A program made the position numbers and the translations under genes. A stretch of DNA of 64,000 bases from Streptomyces spongiicola (lineage in GTDB: Bacteria > Actinomycetota > Actinomycetes > Streptomycetales > Streptomycetaceae), in the NCBI RefSeq assembly GCF_003122365.1, contig NZ_CP029254.1:4737501-4801500 (forward strand), written 5' to 3'. This document shows, one piece after another, positions 42,201 to 50,954 of the stretch (position 1 is the stretch's first letter; each line of letters begins with the position of its first letter). Below the pieces are notes generated by a model that saw only the letters and a program-made list of their open reading frames with translations, had not been told where the DNA came from and searched no databases.

Positions 42201-42634
42201 CGCTGCCCGCGGACGCCGCGCGTCCGGACGGCGGCCCCGTACCGGGCAGTCCGCCGGCCTCCGCCGAAGCGGCAGGGCGCTCCAGGGCCCGCGGCCGTAC
42301 CGCCCGGGGCCCGGACGGTGCGCCCCCCTGAATCTCCGCCCCCGGGCACCCCGGCAGGGGGCGGCGGCCGCAGAGTTCCCTCGCCGCGGGTGAACCCCCG
42401 CGCACGGCGCCGACTTACCGAAGACGCACCGAGGCCCGGACGGCCGTTCTCGACGCCGGGGGCGAGTAGGTATCGTTGCGTCAGACGCCGGGACAGGACT
42501 CGGTCGGGAGCCCTGCCCCTCTCCGGACGCCGTCGGCCCGCGCACGCGGTGTGCGGACGTTCGGTCGCGTGCGGTCCGTCGTCCGCGGCTGGTCGGAGCG
42601 CCGTCCGTGGTCCGTCGCGTGCGGTCGGCCGAGA
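42201..42634. other. Non-coding gap between convergent genes
   Basis: About 430 bases lacking a supported gene. The left part is very GC-rich and low in complexity; around 42470 there is a relatively AT-rich GTAGGTATCGTTGCG that could hold a minus-10 element, with no gene in the right place after it. I see no RNA gene here. Confidence 0.4.
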
Positions 42635-43558
42635 CTAATCCGGCAGTTCCGTAGGCATGCGGTACCGGGTGACCGCGCACGCGCCCTGCACGGCGAGGAT
42701 GCGGCAGAGCGCCACGTGGTCGTGCAGATCACCCGTATCCATGGTCACCAGGGCCCGGCCGCAGCCGCCCGCGCGCAGTTCGGCGAGGGCTGCGGTGAGC
42801 AGGGAGAGGCCGATGCCGAGTCCCCGGAAGGCGGGGGCGACGGCGAGTTCGAGCACGCGTCCCTCCCAGCCCGCGGCCCGTGCCAGGACGTACCCCGCGG
42901 GACGGCCGGACACCTCCAGCAGCAGCGCCGCGCCGCCCGCCTCGCGGAGCTCGCGCAGGCGGGCGCGGAAGGCACGCGCGTCCTCGGTCCGGGGAGCCGA
43001 GGTCCGGCTGCGCAGGTGCACCGCGTGCAGAGCGCCGTCGTACACATCGGCCCGCCGGATGCTTCCCTCGTCGGGCGGCAGCGGCGGCAGGGGCGGTACC
43101 GACAGGTCGATGTCGAGCTGAGCCGCCGTGAAGTCGGGGACGAACCCGGCCAGCCTCAGCACGGGAGGGACCACGGGGTCGCCGCTGAGCACACCGCTCA
43201 CGGTTAAGCCTAACCGCCTGCCGTGCTGCGCGATGAGCTCGTCGGCCCGGTCCAGCAGAAGGCACATCAGAGCCCGCGCCGCGCTCTCGCCGTGCCGGCC
43301 CGCCAGTGCGGTCAGCGTGCCGTCGAGGGTGTCGCCTCGCGGTGTCAGCGACGCCCAGGCGACCACCTCGTCATCTGCTCCGGTCAGGCACCAGTTGTTC
43401 ATCCCGTACCCGGGAGCGGCGGTGTGGGACAGGATGTCCTCCCGGGTACGCATGGCCCTCCCCGTGATGCTCTTCTCATGGGACCTCACCAGGCGTACCA
43501 GACTGTCCACAGGGACCTCGGCGGCGCTCTTGGCGGTGAGCCGTCCGTGCATGGTCAT
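42635..43558 (-). CDS. Tandem GNAT-type acetyltransferase with two TTA codons
   Basis: The 307-residue protein contains two GNAT-like halves. The second (about 190-307) has the acetyl-CoA loop VAPAFRGLGIGLSLL and the GGCGRALVTMDTGD strand; the first (about 20-150) is degenerate but has EVVAWASLTPRG and AARALMCLLLDRADEL. This two-domain layout recalls mycothiol synthase-type and aminoglycoside-type acetyltransferases. ATG 43558 is favoured. Codons 116 and 118 (43211-43213 and 43205-43207) are both TTA, so its translation should depend on the bldA tRNA. It may acetylate an amine in the cluster or give resistance. Confidence 0.78.
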   Translation of the reverse strand: MTMHGRLTAKSAAEVPVDSLVRLVRSHEKSITGRAMRTREDILSHTAAPGYGMNNWCLTGADDEVVAWASLTPRGDTLDGTLTALAGRHGESAARALMCLLLDRADELIAQHGRRLGLTVSGVLSGDPVVPPVLRLAGFVPDFTAAQLDIDLSVPPLPPLPPDEGSIRRADVYDGALHAVHLRSRTSAPRTEDARAFRARLRELREAGGAALLLEVSGRPAGYVLARAAGWEGRVLELAVAPAFRGLGIGLSLLTAALAELRAGGCGRALVTMDTGDLHDHVALCRILAVQGACAVTRYRMPTELPD

Positions 43559-43973
43559 GAGTTCGTGTCGCCCTTCCCGGCGAGTCGGCTCCGGCGGTCG
43601 GGCCGGAGTGGCCGGGACCCCCCGTGCCTGGTCGGCGGCACGGGCGAATCGTCGGCGAGCGGAACCCCGGAAGGCGAAACGACTGGGGAGACGAATGCGC
43701 TGGAACGGATTCTCACGGGTACTCACAGCGCTCCACCTTTCCCCTTCGACGGTCGCTCACGCTGCCGATCGGGTTTCTCTGACAACGTCTTCCGGATGCT
43801 ACTTGCCGCCTCCCCGGCGGGCGTTCTCCGAGAATGCTGTCCCGGTTCGTCCACCTTCCGAAGACCGCACGAACCGGGATGCGCACAAACCGAGATGCGC
43901 GCGGACCGCCACGTGGACGACGCTTCCTCACCGAGGCCCGGGCCAAGGGCGGGTGCAAGGGGGTGGTGCGCGC
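43559..43973. other. Divergent control region of the GNAT and ALDH operons
   Basis: A 415 bp gap without a supported gene. It holds an inverted repeat, CCCGGTTCGT (43841-43850) with ACGAACCGGG (43869-43878), ten perfect base pairs around an eighteen-base spacer, and a pair of related units CGAACCGGGATGCGCA and AAACCGAGATGCGCG. These look like an operator for the ALDH operon. The shared 16-base motif is not present. Confidence 0.5.
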
Positions 43974-45254
43974 ATGCTCAGCGACGTCATCGAGGCGGAG
44001 CCGGAGGCGGCATTCCCACCCGGCCGCGCCCGCCGGCGGAAGCAGCCACAGGGACGCCCCGCCACCGCGGACACCCTCGTCCCCGGGCTCGCGGCCGCCG
44101 TACTCCGGCACCGGAACGAACTGCTCTCGGTCCTCACCCGCGTCGCCACCGCCCAGGCCGCCACCGACGAGATCCTCCGGTCGCTGCGCGCCCTGTCCGG
44201 TGCCCCGTGGGAACTGCTGCGCAACGCCCCCCGCCGGCTCGGACGGCTGGCGACGTTCCTGCCGTCCAACAACCTGCTCTACTCCTACGTCCTGTTCGGT
44301 GTGATCCCCTCGCTCTACGCCGACGAGGTGCTACTCCGCCCCTCGGCCCGGGTGGCGCCCGCAGCCCTGAGCGTGCACGAGATCCTCCAGCCGCACCTGC
44401 GCGGCCGCGGCAGCGGACGGATCACCATGGCCCCCGCGACGCAGAGGGAGTTCCTCGCCGACTGCGCACGCTCCGACGCCGTGGTCTTCACCGGGAAGCC
44501 GGACAACGCCGAGACGGTCGCCGCCCACCTGCCCGGCGACACCCTGCTGCTCACCTTCGGATCCGGCCCCAACCCGGTGGTCGCCGGCGCCGGGGCGGAC
44601 CCCGACGTGGTCTGCCGCGCCGTACTCGACTCCCGGCTGTACAACGCGGGCCAGGACTGCCTGTGCACCGACATCGTCTTCGTCCACCGCTCGCTCACCC
44701 GCGAGGTCGTCCCGCGGCTCGCCGACGCCCTGGCCGCCGTCCCCGTCGGCGACCGCCGCGACCCCGGCACCAGGGTCGCGCCGCTGGTCTACCCCGACGC
44801 GGTGGAGGGCGCGGCCCGGTTCCTCACCCGGCACCGCGAGTTCACCGTCCGCGGCGGGCGGGTGGACCCGGCCCTCGGCACCGTGCAGCCGACACTGCTG
44901 CACCTGCCGTGGCAGGAGGCCTTCCACCCGCCGGAGTTCTTCTCCCCGATCGTCCTCACGATGGAGTACGACGATCCCCGGCAACTCACCGGCTGGCTGC
45001 ACTCCGCCGAGGAGACCGCCCGCGGCATGTACCTCTCCACCTTCGGCGAACCGGCCCTCGCGGGAGCCGCCCGGATCGCGACCAGCGTCGTCTGCGAGGA
45101 GCGGATCACCTTCGACGCCGAGGACGGCAACCGGCCGTTCGGCGGCTACGGCCCGCGCTCCGGCGCCGTACGCCGCCACGGCACCACCACCGGCCGCCCG
45201 CTGCTGCTCTCCGCCGAGGCGGCCGCCGGAGCGGGCGCCGGAGCCCAGCCATGA
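43974..45254 (+). CDS. Aldehyde dehydrogenase-like protein lacking the general-base Glu
   Basis: The 426-residue protein has the ALDH fold with the nucleophile Cys229 in LYNAGQDCLCTDIVFVHR, the HLPWQEAFHPPEFFSPIV segment and a C-terminal FGGYGPRSGAV oligomerisation strand. Where typical ALDHs have the ELGGK/S motif with the catalytic Glu, this one reads LLLTFGSGPNPVV, so the usual general base is missing, as in acylating or acyl-transferring members. It is shorter than most ALDHs (about 480). ATG 43974. The ThDP enzyme follows within 84 bases. It may form an acyl-enzyme that is passed to CoA or another acceptor. Confidence 0.75.
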   Translation: MLSDVIEAEPEAAFPPGRARRRKQPQGRPATADTLVPGLAAAVLRHRNELLSVLTRVATAQAATDEILRSLRALSGAPWELLRNAPRRLGRLATFLPSNNLLYSYVLFGVIPSLYADEVLLRPSARVAPAALSVHEILQPHLRGRGSGRITMAPATQREFLADCARSDAVVFTGKPDNAETVAAHLPGDTLLLTFGSGPNPVVAGAGADPDVVCRAVLDSRLYNAGQDCLCTDIVFVHRSLTREVVPRLADALAAVPVGDRRDPGTRVAPLVYPDAVEGAARFLTRHREFTVRGGRVDPALGTVQPTLLHLPWQEAFHPPEFFSPIVLTMEYDDPRQLTGWLHSAEETARGMYLSTFGEPALAGAARIATSVVCEERITFDAEDGNRPFGGYGPRSGAVRRHGTTTGRPLLLSAEAAAGAGAGAQP

Positions 45255-45337
45255 ACCCCCGCCCCCGCCCGGTCCGTGAATCCCCCCTCCGCCCGGCCGG
45301 TGGCCGAACCATCCCCACCACCCCCCGAGGAGCAGCC

Positions 45338-47059
45338 GTGAGCGACATCCGTCCCTGGCACGTCGCCGCCCTTACCCTCGCCGACGCCGGGTGCGACGTC
45401 GTCGTGGGCCTCCCCTCCGACGAGCCCGGGCTGATGGACGCGGCGCGGTCCGTGCCCGGCCTGCGGGTCCTGCGGGTGCGGGACCAGCGGGCCGGGGCCT
45501 GCGCGGTGATCGGCCACGCGGCCGTCTCCGGGCGGCCCGCCGTCCTCGCCGTCACCTCCGGCCCGAGCTTCGCCAACGCCCTCACCGGCCTGCTGGAGGC
45601 GTCCTCCCTGGGTGCCCCGGTCGTCGTCGTCACCACCCGGGTACCCGTCCTGGGCATCGGCCGCGGCGGCTTCCAGCACACCGACCAGGCCGCCATGGCC
45701 GGCCCCCTGACGAAGTGGAACGTCCTCGTGGAGGACCCGCGGCAGCTGACCTGGGCGCTGCGCCGGGCCGTCCACCTCGCGGTCAACGGAGGCCCCGGCG
45801 TGGTCCTGGTGGAGATCGCCGACGAGGTGCTGCGAGGCCCGGCGCCCGAGCACCGCCCCGCCCGGCCCGTACGCCGCCTGCGCTGCGCCGCCGACAGCGA
45901 GGAGGTGCGCCGGGCCGCCCGGCTGCTCGCCGCGGCCCGGCGGCCCGTCGTCGTCGCCGGCGGCGGCTGCAAGCCCGCCGGCGCGGGCCCCGCCCTGCGG
46001 CGCCTGGCCGAACTGCTGGGCGCACCCGTCTTCACCACCGCCGCCGGACGAGGCGTCCTCGACGAGGAACACCCCCTGGCCTGCGGCCTGGTGGGCCTCT
46101 ACACCACACCCCCGGCGGACGGCCTGCTCGCCGAAGCCGACGCGGTCCTCGCGATCGGCTCCCGACTGGAGGAGACCGCCCGCATGGGCTGGGACGCCCT
46201 CGCGGAGACGACACTCGTGCACGTCGACATCGACCCGGCCGCCTTCTTCACCGCCCTGGAACCCGAGGTCGCCCTGCTCGGCGACGCCGCGGTGGTCGCC
46301 GGTCAGCTCGCCGCCGAACTCCAGGCGGACCCGCCGGCCGCGACCGAGGCAGGCGCCGCCCGCCTGGCCGAAGTGGCCTCCGTACGCGCGCAGATGCACA
46401 CCCGCCACCTCGCACCCGCCGCCCCGGATGACCCGGACGCCCCGGACGGCGGGGGGCTGACCGCTCCCGAGGCGCTGCGCCTGCTCCAGGAGGCGGTCGG
46501 ACGCGACGCCACCCTCGTCCAGGAGAACGGCCTGCACGACATGTGGGCCTACCACCACCCCGTGGTGTCCGTCGGCGCGCGGGCCCGCGTCATCACCCCC
46601 GGCGAGCAGACCATGGTCGGCTTCGGGCTGCCGGCCGCCGTCGGCGCGGCGCTCGCGGACCCCTCCCGGCGCACCGTCCTCGTCTGCGGCGACGGCGCGC
46701 TCGAGATGGGCCTGGCCGCGCTGCCCACCGCCGTCGAAGAGGGCCTCGGCCTGACCGTCCTGGTCCTGGACAACGGCGGCTACGGCTGGCCCCGCTTCGT
46801 GCGCGCCGAGGAGGGGGCACCCGACACACTCACCCGCTTCACCGCCCCGGCGCACACCGCGGCCGCCGTCCGCGCTCTCGGCGGCCGCACCGCCCGCTGC
46901 ACCTCAGCCGAGGACCTCGCCAACGCCCTTGACGACGCGGCCAAGACCCACGCCGAGGGACGCGTCACCGTCCTCACGGTCCCGGTCCGCGACGCCGACG
47001 TGCCCGTCGGTGTCCGCCGTGTGTTCGCCACCACCCCACCCGCCGGAGCCGCGGCGTGA
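45338..47059 (+). CDS. Thiamine diphosphate-dependent enzyme (acetolactate synthase-like)
   Basis: The 573-residue protein has the three ThDP-enzyme domains. The PYR domain carries the activating Glu region and GLPSDEPGLMDAA / HAAVSGRPAVLAVTSGPSF; the middle domain has RRPVVVAGGGCKPAGAGPAL; the PP domain has the cofactor motif GDGALEMGLAALP ... LVLDNGGYG. Such enzymes decarboxylate 2-oxo acids and may ligate the activated aldehyde to an acceptor. GTG 45338 is chosen for GAGGAG five bases upstream; an ATG at 45251 overlapping the previous stop is in the same frame and would add 29 residues. Its stop overlaps the AMP-ligase start. Confidence 0.85.
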   Translation: MSDIRPWHVAALTLADAGCDVVVGLPSDEPGLMDAARSVPGLRVLRVRDQRAGACAVIGHAAVSGRPAVLAVTSGPSFANALTGLLEASSLGAPVVVVTTRVPVLGIGRGGFQHTDQAAMAGPLTKWNVLVEDPRQLTWALRRAVHLAVNGGPGVVLVEIADEVLRGPAPEHRPARPVRRLRCAADSEEVRRAARLLAAARRPVVVAGGGCKPAGAGPALRRLAELLGAPVFTTAAGRGVLDEEHPLACGLVGLYTTPPADGLLAEADAVLAIGSRLEETARMGWDALAETTLVHVDIDPAAFFTALEPEVALLGDAAVVAGQLAAELQADPPAATEAGAARLAEVASVRAQMHTRHLAPAAPDDPDAPDGGGLTAPEALRLLQEAVGRDATLVQENGLHDMWAYHHPVVSVGARARVITPGEQTMVGFGLPAAVGAALADPSRRTVLVCGDGALEMGLAALPTAVEEGLGLTVLVLDNGGYGWPRFVRAEEGAPDTLTRFTAPAHTAAAVRALGGRTARCTSAEDLANALDDAAKTHAEGRVTVLTVPVRDADVPVGVRRVFATTPPAGAAA

Positions 47060-48435
47060 CCCGACGCCCGGGAACGCCCCCACTACCGCGCCTGACCGTC
47101 GACGGGGCGCACGTCCCGCCCTCCCACCTGGCCCGGCTGGCGACCCGTACCGCCCGAGAACTCGCCGCGACCGGAGCCCGGCCCGGCCGGGCCGCCGCGC
47201 TCGCCTGCGACCACCCGCTGACCGCCGTCGTCACCGCGCTTGCCGCGGACGCCGTCGGCGCGCCCCTGCTGCTCGACGGCCCGGCCCCCGCCCGCCGCAT
47301 CGCCCCGGCGGCCGTCGTGCGCACCTCCACCTCCGGGGAGCCCGTCGTCACCGGCACGCGAGCGAGGCCGCTGGACCTCCCCGAGGAGACCGCTGCCGTC
47401 TTCTGGACCTCCGGCAGCTCCGGCGACCCCAAGGCGGTCGCCGTGTCCGCCGCCGCCCTCGCCCATCAGGGCCTGGCCACCGCAGCCCGGATGGGGGTCA
47501 CCGCCGGCGACCGGCTGCTGCTCCCGCTGCCGCTGCGCCACGCCTACGGCCACAGCGTCCTGCGGGTGTGGCGGTCCACCGGCGCGCAACTGTACGCCGA
47601 GTCCGGATTCCACCTGCGCGGCCTGCTCTCCCGCCTCGCAACCGAGGGCATCACCTCACTGGACGGCGTGCCCACCATGTACCGGATGCTGGCGGCCGAG
47701 GCGGTCAGGGACCCCGAGACGGCCCGGCTGCTGGCCGGCCCCCGGATCCGCGGCTGCGGCGGCGACGTCCTCACACCCGCCCTGTACGGCGACTTCCTCA
47801 CGGCCACCGGCGCGCCCCTGCACGACGGCTACGGGCTCAGCGAAGCCGGTCCGAACGTCGCCCTCAACGCCCCCGGCGACCTGTGTCCCGGCACCGTCGG
47901 GCGGCCCCTCGACGGGGTCCGCGCCCGGGTGACCGGTCCCGCCCGCGAGATCGAGATCGACAGCCCGAGCCTGATGCTCGGCTACCTCGACCCGGTCCGC
48001 GGCACCCTCGACCGCACCGCGTTCACGCCGGACGGATGGCTGCGCACCGGGGACACCGGCGCACTCACGGCCGACGGACGTCTCACCGTCGGCGGCCGCG
48101 TGAAAGAGGTCCTCGTCGTCCACGGCGAGACGGTCGCCCCCGCCCTCGTCGAGGACGCGGTGCGCACGGCGGCCGGTGTGGCCGACGCCGCCGTCGTCGG
48201 TGTCCGCCAGGGCGACCGGGGCGACACCGTCTGGGCGTTCGTGGAGAGCCCGGACGGCGACCCGGCAGCCGTGGCCGGCCGCGTCACCGCCGCGTGCCGC
48301 CACCGGCTCCCGCCGCACGTACGCCCGCGCACCGTCCGCGTCATGACCGCCCTGCCACGCACCTCAACCGGCAAGCACGATCGCGTACGCCTCCGCGCCT
48401 GGGCCGCCGCCGACCGCCTGGCGGCGGCCGCCTGA
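47056..48435 (+). CDS. AMP-dependent acyl/aryl acid ligase
   Basis: This compact 459-residue ANL-superfamily enzyme has VFWTSGSSGDPKAVAVS (phosphate loop), DGYGLSEAGPNVAL, DGWLRTGDTGALTADGRLTV and GGRVKEVLVVHGETVAP, ending with the Lys of PRTSTGKHDRVRL. It is shorter than FadD enzymes (no long N-terminal extension), as in aryl-acid or small-acid activating members. GTG 47056 overlaps the ThDP gene stop by GTGA. Third gene of the ALDH-ThDP operon, so it probably activates the acid that these enzymes make or consume. Whether it loads CoA or a carrier protein is unclear. Confidence 0.83.
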   Translation: MTRRPGTPPLPRLTVDGAHVPPSHLARLATRTARELAATGARPGRAAALACDHPLTAVVTALAADAVGAPLLLDGPAPARRIAPAAVVRTSTSGEPVVTGTRARPLDLPEETAAVFWTSGSSGDPKAVAVSAAALAHQGLATAARMGVTAGDRLLLPLPLRHAYGHSVLRVWRSTGAQLYAESGFHLRGLLSRLATEGITSLDGVPTMYRMLAAEAVRDPETARLLAGPRIRGCGGDVLTPALYGDFLTATGAPLHDGYGLSEAGPNVALNAPGDLCPGTVGRPLDGVRARVTGPAREIEIDSPSLMLGYLDPVRGTLDRTAFTPDGWLRTGDTGALTADGRLTVGGRVKEVLVVHGETVAPALVEDAVRTAAGVADAAVVGVRQGDRGDTVWAFVESPDGDPAAVAGRVTAACRHRLPPHVRPRTVRVMTALPRTSTGKHDRVRLRAWAAADRLAAAA

Positions 48436-48492
48436 CACCTCGCCGCCCGGCGGCCCCGGCCCACCTGCCCCCGGCGGTATCCGCGGCGGGAC

Positions 48493-50319
48493 TCAGGCGA
48501 CGGCCCCCAGCACCGGCGTACGGGCAGCGCTCCGGGCCCTGCCCAGCCACACCGCCTGGGACACCATCTCGATCAGCCGCGCCGCGTCGGTACCGGGCTC
48601 CGCACCGCCCGCGGACGGCTCCGCCGGCACCTGGGCGACGGCCACCCCCACCGGCGTCGGCCAGCCGCGCAGCGCGTGTCCGACCGTGCGGAGCGTGGTC
48701 AGCGTCGAGACCGCGCCCTGCGCGCCCGCGCCCACCGCGACCGTGCCGATCGCGCGCCCCTCCAGATACGGCAGCGGACCGCCCATGTCGTTGACGTAGT
48801 CCAGGGCGTTCTTCAGCAGCCCCGACACGGACGCGTGATACGTCGGCGACACCAGGATCACGCCGTCGGCGGAGCGCAGTTCGCCGAGGAGGGCGGCCGC
48901 GCCCTCGTGCGTCTCGGCCAGACCCGGCCGGTACGCCGGGAAATCGACCTCCGCACCGGTGAAAACACGTGTCGTTGCACCCTGTTCGGCACACCGGCGG
49001 GCACACCACTGCGCCACCTGGTCCGAGGTCGATCCCGTGCGCAGCGATCCGCTGATCAGCACGATGTGCGGCGGTCTCATGGCGGTGTCCCCCTTCTCCG
49101 TACTGACGGTGGTCGTCGGACCCGGTTGCCCGGTCCGGGCCGGACGCCGGGGACGCGGCCGCCAGCCGAGGACGTCGGCGAGCGCCGTGTCCTGGCGGCC
49201 CGCGGACTTCGTCCACGTGCCGCGCCGTTCCGCGCCCGGGCGGTCCGCGCCGGGGTCCAGCGCGCCCAGACGGCGCGAGGCGAGCACCACCGCAGCCGCC
49301 CGGTCCGTCCGCTCCGCCGCGTACGCGGCGAGGGCGCCCGGGACGTCGGCCGACGACGCCAGCACCTCGGCGAGCACGGCCGCGTCCTCCAGTGCCATGT
49401 TGGCGCCCTGGCCCAGGGCCGGGACCATCGGGTGCGCGGCGTCGCCGAGCAGTACGACCCGTCCGTCCACCCAGCCCGGGACGGGGTCGCGGTCGTGGAT
49501 GTCGGTGATGACGAGGTCCTCGGGTTCGGCACCCGCCACCAGGTCGACGACGGGCCCGTACCAGCCGTCCAGGGCCTCGAGCAGGGCGCTTCGGGCCCCG
49601 GCCGCGCTCAGGGCGGGCCACACCCCGGGCGGAGCGGTGATCTCGGCGGTCCAGTACAGGGCGTCCCCGCCGACCGGGGCGATGAGCAGCCGGATGCCGT
49701 GACCGTTCACGACATGGCCGCGCTGCCCGAGGACGGAGCCGCGGGTGCACCCCCGCACCGACGTGTAGCCGCGGTACTGCGGAGGACCGTCACCCAGCAT
49801 CCGCGCCCGGACCGCCGAGTGGATCCCGTCCGCGCCCACCAGGGCCTCGCTGTCGACCGTCTCCCCGTCCGACAGCTGCACGGTGACCGAGTCGCCGACC
49901 GGCGTGTAGTCCGTGACGGCCGTCGCCAGACGCACGGCCACCCCCGCGGTGAGCGCCTCGTCGAGAAGCACCCGGTGCAGGGCGGAGCGCAGCACGGGGA
50001 CCTGCGGGGCGCCCAGCGCCTCGGCAGCGGCGCCGATCTGCTCCTCGGCGAGCACCGTGCCCTCGGCGTCCATCAGCACGCGGACCTCGCCGGGCCCGGT
50101 GACATGGCCGGCGGCCCGGATCCGGCCGCCGAGCCGCTCGCTCAACGCGTCAGCGGCCCTCACCCCGTTCGAGTAGATCACCAGCCCGGAACCACCGGCT
50201 CCGATCCGCCCCGCCCGTTCCACGACGGTGACGTCGATGCCGCGGACGGCCAGGCCCGCGGCCGCCGCGAGGCCCCCGATCCCGCCGCCCGCCACCACCA
50301 CGGAACGTCTTCTGGCCAT
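48493..50319 (-). CDS. FAD monooxygenase fused in frame to NADPH-dependent FMN reductase
   Basis: The open frame encodes 608 residues. Residues 1-400 are a class A flavin monooxygenase: SVVVAGGGIGGLAAAAGLAV (FAD), GADGIHSAVRARML, and GRVVLLGDAAHPMVPALGQG. Residues 414-608 are a flavodoxin-fold FMN reductase: HIVLISGSLRTGSTSDQVA, GVILVSPTYHASVSGLLKNALD. A start-like ATG with a GGAGAAGGGGG site lies at 49080 exactly where the second part begins, so the reductase may also be made alone (195 residues). Fusion would let the reductase feed NADPH electrons to the oxygenase or to another flavin enzyme. ATG 50319 follows GGGGAGGG. Hydroxylates an aromatic or polyketide substrate, unknown. Confidence 0.82.
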   Translation of the reverse strand: MARRRSVVVAGGGIGGLAAAAGLAVRGIDVTVVERAGRIGAGGSGLVIYSNGVRAADALSERLGGRIRAAGHVTGPGEVRVLMDAEGTVLAEEQIGAAAEALGAPQVPVLRSALHRVLLDEALTAGVAVRLATAVTDYTPVGDSVTVQLSDGETVDSEALVGADGIHSAVRARMLGDGPPQYRGYTSVRGCTRGSVLGQRGHVVNGHGIRLLIAPVGGDALYWTAEITAPPGVWPALSAAGARSALLEALDGWYGPVVDLVAGAEPEDLVITDIHDRDPVPGWVDGRVVLLGDAAHPMVPALGQGANMALEDAAVLAEVLASSADVPGALAAYAAERTDRAAAVVLASRRLGALDPGADRPGAERRGTWTKSAGRQDTALADVLGWRPRPRRPARTGQPGPTTTVSTEKGDTAMRPPHIVLISGSLRTGSTSDQVAQWCARRCAEQGATTRVFTGAEVDFPAYRPGLAETHEGAAALLGELRSADGVILVSPTYHASVSGLLKNALDYVNDMGGPLPYLEGRAIGTVAVGAGAQGAVSTLTTLRTVGHALRGWPTPVGVAVAQVPAEPSAGGAEPGTDAARLIEMVSQAVWLGRARSAARTPVLGAVA

Positions 50320-50703
50320 GCGTCATCCCTCCCCGCGGCGGCCGCCGCGGTCCGTGTCCCGCCCGCGCCCGCCAGGTGGCCAGCAATCCTTCCGAAACGT
50401 CAGAAGCCCTGTACTCCCGTGGCGGGTGGGCCGCGCAGGCATCGGAGCGCGGTACGCCCTCCCGCCACGGGAGGGGAGCCCGGCAGCGGCCGGACGGGGC
50501 CCCGGCCGGGCAGGACGGCGCCGATCACATCACGTGCCGAAGCCCACGGCAACAGGCCTCGTCGTCGCACGGCGACTTCACCAACTCGGCCCGCGCGGCG
50601 GAGCAGCGGGCACCGGACCGACGTGTTCAAGCATCACCGGATCCGCCGCCGCTTCCGACACTCGGCCAAGTCCGCTTGCGGGCCGACGGTGGCCGCGGAT
50701 CTC
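50320..50703. other. Gap with a 13-bp inverted repeat upstream of the metK fragment
   Basis: Between the monooxygenase and metK fragment there is no supported gene. CTCCCGTGGCGGG (50414-50426) is the exact reverse complement of CCCGCCACGGGAG (50461-50473), spaced by 34 bases. It could be an RNA hairpin in the metK leader or an operator. I could not fit it to a known SAM riboswitch class. Confidence 0.45.
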
Positions 50704-50712
50704 ATGCGCCCC

Positions 50713-50952
50713 ATGACGAAACGGCTGTTCACCTCGGAGTCCGTGACCGAGGGTCATCCTGACAAGATCGCTGACCAGATCAGTGACACCATCCTCGATG
50801 CGTTGTTGCGGGAGGATCCGTCTTCCCGGGTTGCTGTGGAGACGTTGGTCACTACCGGTTTGGTGCATGTTGCCGGTGAGGTGACGACGAAGGCGTGGGC
50901 GGATATTCCCACGTTGGTGCGGGGCAGGATTCTGGAGATCGGCTACGGGCCT
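50713..50952 (+). pseudogene. metK: S-adenosylmethionine synthetase, N-terminal fragment
   Basis: About 80 residues match the start of MetK: MTKRLFTSESVTEGHPDKIA, DQISDTILDALLREDPSSRV, AVETLVTTGLVHVAGEVTTK and WADIPTLVRGRILEIGYG. MetK makes SAM from Met and ATP. Homology ends abruptly at about 50952, where phage-type DNA begins; the frame runs on through unrelated residues to 51051. The catalytic rest (about 320 residues) is missing. The codons are more AT-rich than the neighbours, which suggests a second, cluster-borne metK that served the methyltransferases. Its truncation marks the left edge of the foreign block. An ATG at 50704 in frame is possible. Confidence 0.85.
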
Positions 50953-50954
50953 TC

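Noticed and set aside
42201..42634. A small RNA or promoter in the gap after the AhpD gene
   Set aside because: A TATCGT hexamer exists, but no minus-35 at proper distance and no gene follows on that strand.
43780..43805. CTTCCGGATGC near the ALDH operon as another shared-motif copy
   Set aside because: The half-sites have the wrong spacing and order.
43223..45337. N-terminal extension of the ThDP enzyme to a 1278-residue protein
   Set aside because: The extension is an out-of-frame shadow of the ALDH-like gene; a good ribosome site and GTG lie at 45338.
50320..50712. SAM riboswitch upstream of metK
   Set aside because: I could not find the conserved core of any SAM class by eye; only a plain inverted repeat is present. 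A covariance search would decide.
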